Source of the DNA: Minisyncoccota bacterium
Lineage (GTDB): Bacteria; Patescibacteriota; Minisyncoccia; Phycocordibacterales; UBA2100
Assembly: GCA_020058565.1 (NCBI GenBank)
Contig: JAGVDT010000038.1
Coordinates: 1-31,819, forward strand
Length of the DNA stretch: 31,819 bases
Direction: 5' to 3'
In this document: positions 13,734 to 19,855 of the stretch, piece after piece
How positions within the stretch are numbered: the first letter of the stretch is position 1
How the letters are laid out: the number at the start of each line of letters is the position of its first letter
Position numbers and translations under genes: made by a program
Notes under the pieces: generated by a model
Databases searched by the model: none
Seen by the model: only the letters and a program-made list of their open reading frames with translations
What the model was told of the DNA's origin: nothing

Positions 13734-14276
13734 ATGAATGATGATGACATAAAGGATGACGTAGACTTTGAACCCGAGGATGAGATGGGGGACGTCGGCG
13801 CTGCTCGAGCCAAAATCAAAAAACTCAGAGCGGAGCTTACCGAAGCGCAGGCCAAACGAGACGAATATTTGGCGGGCTGGCAGCGCGCCAAAGCCGATGC
13901 CGTAAACGCTAAAAACGAAGCTGTGCGCAGCGCAGAGCGCACGATAGAGCGCGCCAAAGACGCCTTGATCGAAGAAATCCTTCCAGCGCTTGATAGTTTT
14001 GACATGGCTACATCTAGCGAGTCATGGGAATTGGTCTCTGAAGAGTGGAAAAGCGGCATGAGCCGCATACACAACCAACTACTCGATATTTTGCGAAGAA
14101 ATGGCGTCGTACGCTTCGGCAAACCCGGCGAAATGTTTGACCCTCGAAAAGAGGAAGCGGTTCAGGAAGTAGACGATGGTGACGGAGAGTCTGGCACAGT
14201 CTTGAAAGTCTTACGACACGGCTACGCAGAAGGCGACCGGGTAATCCGGGCCGCTCAAGTGATCCTCCGTAAGTAA
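13734..14276 (+). CDS. grpE: nucleotide exchange factor GrpE
   Basis: A 180-residue cofactor that releases ADP from DnaK. Acidic start (MNDDDIKDDVDFEPEDE), then the long coiled-coil helix (about 22-80, with RDEYLAGWQRAKADAVNAKNEA), the LPALDSFDMA segment and the beta-wing ending in GEMFDPRKEEAVQEV...GYAEGDRVIRAAQVILRK. All are typical. First gene of the chaperone locus, 53 nt before the PaaX-like regulator. Confidence 0.95.
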   Translation: MNDDDIKDDVDFEPEDEMGDVGAARAKIKKLRAELTEAQAKRDEYLAGWQRAKADAVNAKNEAVRSAERTIERAKDALIEEILPALDSFDMATSSESWELVSEEWKSGMSRIHNQLLDILRRNGVVRFGKPGEMFDPRKEEAVQEVDDGDGESGTVLKVLRHGYAEGDRVIRAAQVILRK

Positions 14277-14288
14277 TGGCTAAATTCT

Positions 14289-14326
14289 TGTCTAACAAAT
14301 ATGACATATGTTAGATTTGTTAGACA
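14289..14326. promoter_or_regulatory. 38-bp palindromic operator 1, before the PaaX-like gene
   Basis: Outer arms TGTCTAACAAA (14289-14299) and TTTGTTAGACA (14316-14326) are perfect; the inner 16 bp around ACATATGT add pairing with only two mismatched pairs. It ends 3 nt before the ATG. A plausible promoter is inside it: TTGTCT (14288-14293), 17 nt, TTAGAT (14311-14316). Binding here would block its own gene. Confidence 0.85.
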
Positions 14327-14329
14327 TCC

Positions 14330-14911
14330 ATGAAAACCAAATTCAAAGGCATTAAAACAGCTGCTCAGTACGAAAGAGGGGAACTGGCAAAAGATCTCCT
14401 ACGCCTTGTAGGCGCAGGGATTGTCGCCGGTGTGGGAGTCGCAGCGCCAAACACGCTACAGCTCTTAGACTACCTAGACCCAAAAGGCCGTACGCAGCGC
14501 AACAAAATCTGGAATTCCATCCGCTATCTCGAGCGTCACGGCGACGTAGAAATACGCACAGAGCCTGATGGGAAAGACTATGTGTATTTGACCCGACAGG
14601 GCAAAGTCCGCCTGGACGGCGATGGTATTTGGGAGCTACAGCTCTCAAAGCCGCGGCAGTGGGACAGAAAATGGAGACTCGTCCTTTTTGATTTTCCGGC
14701 TCGAGTCACTCGCCGACACGAATTTAGAGCCAAGCTCGAGGATTTCGGCTTCCAGATGTACCAGCGCTCTGTGTTCATTTATCCGCATGAGTGCCGAGAA
14801 GAAGTTTTTGCCGTGGCGAAATGGCTAGAGCTAGACGACTACATACGCTACATCGTGGCAACTGACATACACGATATGCGGTATTTTGTCCGAGCATTTG
14901 ACTTGCTGTAG
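14330..14911 (+). CDS. PaaX-like transcriptional repressor with Cas2-like domain
   Basis: A 193-residue protein. Residues about 20-100 contain a hydrophobic Gly/Val-rich helix (LVGAGIVAGVGVAA, 27-40) and a winged-helix-like part (NKIWNSIRYLERHGDVEIRT, then KDYVYLTRQGKVRL). Residues 111-193 form a ferredoxin-like Cas2/PaaX_C domain: WRLVLFDFP, RAKLEDFGFQMYQRSVFIYP, and RYFVRAF. Such proteins are often labelled Cas2 in CPR genomes, but the DNA-binding half, the lack of a CRISPR array and the neighbours argue for a regulator. It sits between grpE and dnaK, where other bacteria may have hrcA. Identical palindromes before it and before dnaK suggest autoregulation and control of dnaK. Confidence 0.8.
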   Translation: MKTKFKGIKTAAQYERGELAKDLLRLVGAGIVAGVGVAAPNTLQLLDYLDPKGRTQRNKIWNSIRYLERHGDVEIRTEPDGKDYVYLTRQGKVRLDGDGIWELQLSKPRQWDRKWRLVLFDFPARVTRRHEFRAKLEDFGFQMYQRSVFIYPHECREEVFAVAKWLELDDYIRYIVATDIHDMRYFVRAFDLL

Positions 14912-14927
14912 CAGTATTTAGTATTAT
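14898..14927 (+). promoter_or_regulatory. promoter of dnaK
   Basis: TTGACT (14898-14903), 18 nt, TATTAT (14922-14927), inside and just after the 3' end of the regulator gene. The predicted start lies in the first arm of operator 2. A weaker second candidate, TTTGAT (14979-14984) and TATACA (15001-15006), lies downstream of the operator. Confidence 0.65.
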
Positions 14928-14932
14928 GCTCG

Positions 14933-14970
14933 TGTCTAACAAACGTAACATATGTTAAATTTGTTAGACA
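14933..14970. promoter_or_regulatory. 38-bp palindromic operator 2, before dnaK
   Basis: Same outer arms as operator 1 (TGTCTAACAAA at 14933-14943, TTTGTTAGACA at 14960-14970), extended by one further G-C pair, with inner TAACATATGTTA. Only two inner pairs are mismatched. It starts 5 nt after the -10 box and lies 63 nt before the dnaK ATG, a classic position for a repressor site. Confidence 0.88.
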
Positions 14971-15033
14971 CACAGAAGTTTGATAAAACCTTAGTACCCT
15001 TATACAAAATTAGCCAATAACATCACATATCCT

Positions 15034-16944
15034 ATGAGCAAAATTCTCGGCATAGACTTGGGCACGACCAACTCCGCGATGGCCGCTGTTATCGGCAGCG
15101 ACCCCGAAATTCTCGAAAACGCCGAGGGCGCTCGCACGACCCCTTCTATCGTCGCGGTTTCTAAAACCGGCGAGCGTCTAGTGGGGCTTCTGGCCAAACG
15201 CCAGGCGGTTACGAATCCTCTCAACACCATCTACCAGATCAAACGCTTCATCGGCCACTCGTATGACGAAGCCGCAGTACAAAAGGACCGTTCGGCAGTT
15301 CCATTTGAACTGCGCAAATCCGCAAACGGCGGCATCGAGGTGAAAATGGGAAGCGACCCTTCGACCGGCGCAGGGCAAGCAAAATGGTATCGGCCCGAAG
15401 AGATTTCGGCAATGATACTGCAGAAACTGAAGCAGGATGCCGAGAAGCGCCTGGGTGAGAGCATCACGGAGGCCGTCATTACGGTGCCCGCTTACTTTAA
15501 CGACTCGCAGCGACAGGCCACTCGCGACGCCGGCAAAATTGCGGGCCTCGACGTAAAGCGCATTATCAACGAACCCACCGCGGCGGCTCTTGCCTACGGC
15601 TTCAACAAAAAGAAAGACGAAAAAATCGTTGTATTCGACTTCGGAGGCGGCACCTTCGATATTTCAGTACTAGAAGTCGGCGACGACGTTATCGAAGTGC
15701 GCTCCACTGACGGCGACGCGCATTTGGGCGGTAAGGACATCGATCAGAAAATTATGCTGTGGCTCGCTTCCGAGTTTAAAAAAGAAAGCGGCGTAGATCT
15801 CTTGAGCGATACGCTCGCAAAACAGCGCCTCGATGAAGCCGCAGAAAAAGCCAAGATAGAACTCTCGACTGCCGTCGAGACCGAGGTAAACATTCCGTTT
15901 ATTACCTCCACCGCCGCGGGTCCGCAGCACCTTTTGATCAAAATGACTCGCGCCAAGCTCGAAGAGCTTACCCAGGAATTCGTGGACCGAGCTCTCACTA
16001 TCACGAAGCGGGCCATGGAAGCCTCGCCGTTTAAGATCAACGAAATCCAGGAGGTCATTTTGGTGGGCGGCCAGACGCGCATGCCGGCTCTCCAAAAAGC
16101 AGTGGAGCAGTATTTCGGCAAAAAGCCCAACATGTCGGTCAACCCCGACGAGGTTGTGGCCATCGGTGCCGCGATTCAGGGCGGAATTCTGCGCGGCGAC
16201 GTCAAAGATGTGCTGCTTCTCGACGTCATCCCGCTTTCGCTCGGTATTGAGACGATGGGCGGCATAGCAACCAAACTCATCGAACGCAACACCACGATTC
16301 CAACCTCGCGCTCGCAGACCTTTTCGACTGCTTCCGACAACCAGCCATCGGTAGAGATACACGTAGTGCAGGGCGAACGGCCTATGGCCTCCGACAACAA
16401 ATCTCTCGGCAGGTTCAATCTTGACGGCATTCCTCCGGCGCCCCGCGGCATGCCGAAGATCGAAGTTTCCTTCGATATAGACGCCAACGGCATTCTCAGC
16501 GTGAAAGCCAAAGATCAGGCCAGCGGCAAGGAGCAATCCATCCGCATCGAAGCTTCTTCGGGACTTTCTGATGCCGATGTGGAGAAAATGCGCCAGGATG
16601 CCGATAAAAACGCAGAGGCCGACAAAGAGAAGCGCGAGCTCGCGGAAGCGCAAAATACCGCGGAGCAGATTCAATACACCGCTGAAAAATCACTCAGAGA
16701 GTACGGCGAGAAAGCAGGCGCCGATATAACAAAAGAGGTCCAAGAAAAGATAGACGCACTCAAAACCGCGCGCTCCCAAAGCAACGTTGCAGCTATAAAA
16801 ACAGCGACCGACGCGCTCTCAGCGGCGATGCAGAAAATAGGTCCGGCAATGTCCGCCTCCGCTGCGCAGGGTGCAGATGCGCAAGACCCCGGTGGCCAAA
16901 GTGCGCCGAACGACGAGAAACCAGGAGAAGAACCGAAGCGCTAG
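15034..16944 (+). CDS. dnaK: molecular chaperone DnaK (Hsp70)
   Basis: A 636-residue ATP-driven chaperone. The N-terminal ATPase domain has GIDLGTTNS (about 5-13), NEPTAAALAYG, VFDFGGGTFDISVLEV and the LVGGQTRMPALQ stretch. The substrate-binding domain follows from about residue 390 (DVIPLSLGIETMGG...) and the helical lid ends in a Gln/Asp/Glu-rich tail. Full length, no defects seen. The long 122-nt gap before it contains its promoter and operator 2. dnaJ follows after 198 nt with its own promoter. Confidence 0.98.
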   Translation: MSKILGIDLGTTNSAMAAVIGSDPEILENAEGARTTPSIVAVSKTGERLVGLLAKRQAVTNPLNTIYQIKRFIGHSYDEAAVQKDRSAVPFELRKSANGGIEVKMGSDPSTGAGQAKWYRPEEISAMILQKLKQDAEKRLGESITEAVITVPAYFNDSQRQATRDAGKIAGLDVKRIINEPTAAALAYGFNKKKDEKIVVFDFGGGTFDISVLEVGDDVIEVRSTDGDAHLGGKDIDQKIMLWLASEFKKESGVDLLSDTLAKQRLDEAAEKAKIELSTAVETEVNIPFITSTAAGPQHLLIKMTRAKLEELTQEFVDRALTITKRAMEASPFKINEIQEVILVGGQTRMPALQKAVEQYFGKKPNMSVNPDEVVAIGAAIQGGILRGDVKDVLLLDVIPLSLGIETMGGIATKLIERNTTIPTSRSQTFSTASDNQPSVEIHVVQGERPMASDNKSLGRFNLDGIPPAPRGMPKIEVSFDIDANGILSVKAKDQASGKEQSIRIEASSGLSDADVEKMRQDADKNAEADKEKRELAEAQNTAEQIQYTAEKSLREYGEKAGADITKEVQEKIDALKTARSQSNVAAIKTATDALSAAMQKIGPAMSASAAQGADAQDPGGQSAPNDEKPGEEPKR

Positions 16945-16973
16945 ATGAATGCGCGGGCGAACAGGTCATCATG

Positions 16974-17010
16974 AAGCGCTTCTTGCAAAGCGCAAAGCGC
17001 TAACTATAAT
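16974..17010 (+). promoter_or_regulatory. dnaJ promoter region with AGCGCT inverted repeats
   Basis: TTGCAA (16983-16988), 16 nt, TATAAT (17005-17010). The -35 is embedded between AGCGCTT (16975-16981) and AAGCGCT (16995-17001), and the left copy is itself a palindrome, GAAGCGCTTC (16974-16983). This motif is unrelated to the dnaK operator. Confidence 0.65.
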
Positions 17011-17018
17011 CAAGTGAT

Positions 17019-17138
17019 ATGAATATCGTTGGTAACTGCGCAAGCCACAGACATAACCACGTGCATACTCCGGCGAAGTTTTCTCGTCACCCCATGCGCA
17101 TCATTTTCAAGCGCGAAGTGCCGGCTTCATGCTGCTAA
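17019..17138 (+). CDS. possible 39-codon leader ORF before dnaJ
   Basis: An ATG 8 nt after the dnaJ TATAAT box opens 39 codons and ends TAA 4 nt before the dnaJ ATG. The peptide is rich in His and Cys: NCASHRHNHVHTP near the start and CC as its last residues. The position of the ATG matches the leaderless spacing seen for other genes in this window. It may be a regulatory leader peptide coupled to dnaJ, or chance. No family is known to me. Confidence 0.4.
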   Translation: MNIVGNCASHRHNHVHTPAKFSRHPMRIIFKREVPASCC

Positions 17139-17142
17139 CCCC

Positions 17143-18228
17143 ATGAAGAACTACTACGATATTCTGGGTGTTCCAAAAAGTGCGAGCGAGGAGGACATAA
17201 AAAAAGCGTTCAGAAAACTTGCGCAGAAATACCATCCGGACAAAAAAGGCGGCGACGAAGCAAAGTTTAAAGAAGTCAGCGAAGCCTACGCGGTGCTTTC
17301 GGACAAAAATCGCCGGGAGCAGTATGACATGGGTGGCCAAAACTTCGGCCAAGGCGGCGCGGGCTTTGGCGGGTTTGACTTTTCTCAGTTTCGCAACGCC
17401 GACTTTTCGAATTTTGGAGGTTTCCAGGCAAATTTCAACGGCCAGGAGTTCGATTTGGGCGATATCTTCGGCGAGTTTTTTGGAGGGCAGGGCGGCCCGC
17501 GCGCCCGTCGCGGTCGCGACATCTCTATCGACATAGAGCTTTCGTTTCGTGAGGCGATTTTCGGCACCGAGCGACGTGTTTTGATCTCTAAGGTCGGTGT
17601 TTGCGACGCCTGTACCGGCAGTGGCGCGGAAAAAGGCTCAAAGACAGTGGCCTGCCAAACCTGCAACGGCAAAGGCGACATTCGCGAAAGCCGCAATACT
17701 TTTTTTGGTACGTTCACGTCCACGAGAAGCTGTCCGAAATGCCATGGCAAGGGGAGCGTTCCTGAAAAACCTTGCCACAAATGTCACGGCGAGGGAGTCG
17801 TCCGCAGAGAAGAAGAAGTACTTGTGTCAGTGCCCGCAGGTGTCGAGAACGGAGAAATGATCCGCATGCCTGCTCGCGGCGAAGCCGCCGCCGGCGGCGC
17901 TGCCGGAGATTTGTACGTAAAGCTGCATGTCAAACAAGATCCGATGTTTGCGCGTGAAGGAAACAACCTGGTCACCGTCCTCAAGATCAAACTTTCTGAT
18001 GCACTCTTGGGCGGCAGCTATCCCATTCGCACGCTGGATGGCGAACACCAAATAACTATCCCGCAGGGCGTCGGCCACAACGAAATCGTACGCATCAGAG
18101 GTCTGGGCGTTCCTTATAGTCGCACAAATCGAGGCGATATCCTGGTGCGCATCGAAATCGATCTCCCTAAAAGTCTTTCCCGCAACGCCAAAAATCTTAT
18201 CGAAAAGCTAAAAGAGGAGGGTCTCTAG
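17143..18228 (+). CDS. dnaJ: co-chaperone DnaJ (Hsp40)
   Basis: A 361-residue type I J-protein that delivers substrates to DnaK and stimulates its ATPase. Order of parts: J-domain with HPD in AQKYHPDKKGG, Gly/Phe-rich linker (about 65-120), four CxxCxGxG zinc motifs (CDACTGSG, CQTCNGKG, CPKCHGKG, CHKCHGEG) and the C-terminal peptide-binding domains. The ATG at 17143 gives the canonical MKNYYDILGV start; an in-frame TTG at 17029 would add 38 residues unlike any J-domain protein. It has its own promoter, apart from dnaK. Confidence 0.97.
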   Translation: MKNYYDILGVPKSASEEDIKKAFRKLAQKYHPDKKGGDEAKFKEVSEAYAVLSDKNRREQYDMGGQNFGQGGAGFGGFDFSQFRNADFSNFGGFQANFNGQEFDLGDIFGEFFGGQGGPRARRGRDISIDIELSFREAIFGTERRVLISKVGVCDACTGSGAEKGSKTVACQTCNGKGDIRESRNTFFGTFTSTRSCPKCHGKGSVPEKPCHKCHGEGVVRREEEVLVSVPAGVENGEMIRMPARGEAAAGGAAGDLYVKLHVKQDPMFAREGNNLVTVLKIKLSDALLGGSYPIRTLDGEHQITIPQGVGHNEIVRIRGLGVPYSRTNRGDILVRIEIDLPKSLSRNAKNLIEKLKEEGL

Positions 18229-18292
18229 ATTCTCCTGAGCTGGATTATCCACTTTTCAGTACAAGCGCTGATGCATAGTAACCGTTGCGCGG

Positions 18293-18298
18293 TACAAT
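18293..18298 (+). promoter_or_regulatory. -10 box of the 164-aa membrane protein gene
   Basis: TACAAT 6 nt before the ATG at 18305; no clear -35. Fits the short-leader pattern. Confidence 0.45.
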
Positions 18299-18304
18299 GC
18301 GCGC

Positions 18305-18799
18305 ATGGATATTCCGACCTCCACGGTCGCGATGTTTTTGGACTGGCCCATGGACTGGCCCATACTGGGGTTGATAGCTGCTATACTCGCATTGGAGAGC
18401 TTTGCATCCGGCTCCACCCGCACGAGCGCGATCTCAGTGGCTTTTCCTCTCGCGTTTCTTGTCGTGATGTGGCTACCGACGACATTTCTTTTTAATACTA
18501 TTATGCCGCAGCTCGCCCAAGTGGAGGCGCAGTCCGCAGTGTTCGCACTCGTCTTCATCGGCATGTTTCTGATAGTACACCGAATGATTTTTTCCTTTGG
18601 CTCCGGCGGCGGAGATGTGCCGCAGGCTATTATTTCGGGCGTAGCGACCACGGTCATTATTGCCGTATTTTGGATCCAGGCACCTGGACTTAAGGAGCTG
18701 TGGCAATTCGGTCCGCAAATCCAGGATATCTTTGGCGAAAGCCTGCGTGCCTGGTGGCTCGCTGGCGCTTTTGCCGCGCTCGCGTACACTCGAGGCTAA
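18305..18799 (+). CDS. hypothetical polytopic membrane protein
   Basis: A 164-residue protein with about four or five membrane helices: near residues 18-34 (WPILGLIAAILALESF), 42-65, 79-96 (SAVFALVFIGMFLIVHRMI), 108-124 and 148-161. No charged catalytic motif stands out. The gene ends 9 nt before the aminotransferase gene, so the two are probably co-transcribed. Family not recognised. Confidence 0.65.
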   Translation: MDIPTSTVAMFLDWPMDWPILGLIAAILALESFASGSTRTSAISVAFPLAFLVVMWLPTTFLFNTIMPQLAQVEAQSAVFALVFIGMFLIVHRMIFSFGSGGGDVPQAIISGVATTVIIAVFWIQAPGLKELWQFGPQIQDIFGESLRAWWLAGAFAALAYTRG

Positions 18800-18808
18800 A
18801 TCTCCGCA

Positions 18809-19846
18809 ATGAAAAAGATTCCATTAGCTCACAACGAGTCCTACTGGCTTCTTGACGATACCCTGCGCCATATTGCTTTATCAGCCCTGCAACCGGAAGC
18901 GCTCTCGCTCTACCCGGACTATGACAACCTCGAACGTGCGCTCGCGGGGTATGCGGACGTCGGCAGGGAGAACCTTGTTGCAACGCCGGGTTCCGACCAT
19001 GCAATTCAAGCCGTCGTGGAAATTGTCGAGCACGAAAGCAATAGTGTTCTCCTCCCGGTGCCGACGTTTTACGGCTACGAGCGAATATTGCAGCGCTATC
19101 AGGTGCAGATTAAGCCAACATTCTACACGCTGGAAAATGGTGAATTTATGTTCCCCCTGGCGCAGTCGTTGTCAGAGCTTACTTCTTCGACGGCTCTTTT
19201 TCTCTGCAATCCCAATAACCCGCTGGGGACATCCATTCCGCCTGATACACTTGCGGCTTTGTTAGACGAATCTAAGAGAATAGGTGCCATGGTTGTCCTA
19301 GATGAGGCGTATTTTGAGTTCGGAGAAAGTAGTGCGATCGATCGCATTCATTCGCAGCCGCTGATTATACTAAGAACCCTCTCAAAAGCTTTTGGACTAT
19401 CGGGTGTTAGAGTCGGCTACGCCATTGCATCAGAGCAGTACGTGAGGAAGATGCGAGACGTTTTGCTACCGTGGCCCATTTCCGGCCTATCGGCTCATGC
19501 GGCGATAGCTCTGCTAAACAAGGCCGACGACGTGGCCGTACGGAGAAAAAAGGTCCTTGATCAGAGGCGGGCTTTCATGCAAAGCTTATCGGAGATCCCC
19601 AGCGTAGAATTGTACAAGTCCAGTACCAATTTTGTTCTCATAAAAATTCCCGACGCAGCACGTTGTGCGGAAGCTCTTAGGCGTGAGTCAATCGAAGTTG
19701 CACTGACGGATTTTATGAGTTCTTATGGTGCGGCAAAAGCTCTTTTGCGCGATACGTTGCGACTTGCCATACCAAGTCCCGAGGATACGCCCCGGGTGCT
19801 GAGTGCGCTCACTAACTATGGACACAGCAATCGAGTCGTGTTATAA
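18809..19846 (+). CDS. PLP-dependent aminotransferase, histidinol-phosphate aminotransferase-like
   Basis: A 345-residue fold-type I class I/II aminotransferase. Key parts: NPNNPLG (134-140), DEAYFEF (165-171, cofactor-binding Asp and Tyr) and TLSKAFGLSGVRVGYA with the Schiff-base Lys193. It is closest in pattern to HisC, whose members also act on Phe, Tyr or other amino acids. No other histidine gene is present, so the true substrate is open; a role with the downstream PaaK-like and ThiF-like genes is inferred. Its TAA stop is part of the TATAAT box of the next gene. Confidence 0.85.
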   Translation: MKKIPLAHNESYWLLDDTLRHIALSALQPEALSLYPDYDNLERALAGYADVGRENLVATPGSDHAIQAVVEIVEHESNSVLLPVPTFYGYERILQRYQVQIKPTFYTLENGEFMFPLAQSLSELTSSTALFLCNPNNPLGTSIPPDTLAALLDESKRIGAMVVLDEAYFEFGESSAIDRIHSQPLIILRTLSKAFGLSGVRVGYAIASEQYVRKMRDVLLPWPISGLSAHAAIALLNKADDVAVRRKKVLDQRRAFMQSLSEIPSVELYKSSTNFVLIKIPDAARCAEALRRESIEVALTDFMSSYGAAKALLRDTLRLAIPSPEDTPRVLSALTNYGHSNRVVL

Positions 19847-19847
19847 T
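19819..19847 (+). promoter_or_regulatory. promoter overlapping the aminotransferase stop codon
   Basis: TGGACA (19819-19824), 17 nt, TATAAT (19842-19847) with extended -10 TG at 19839-19840. The stop TAA (19844-19846) lies in the -10 box. The next ATG is 8 nt further on. Confidence 0.75.
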
Positions 19848-19855
19848 CTACTGAC

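Noticed and set aside
14330..14911. Cas2-like domain taken as a sign of a CRISPR-Cas locus
   Set aside because: No direct repeat/spacer array and no cas1 or other cas gene in the window; the protein has a DNA-binding half and sits in the chaperone locus.
15670..16674. 334-codon minus-strand ORF
   Set aside because: Lies entirely inside dnaK; a shadow frame caused by codon bias, with no recognisable domain.
17029..17142. N-terminal extension of DnaJ from TTG 17029
   Set aside because: The added 38 residues do not resemble a J-protein, and the ATG at 17143 gives the canonical start; a separate leader ORF in another frame explains the interval better.
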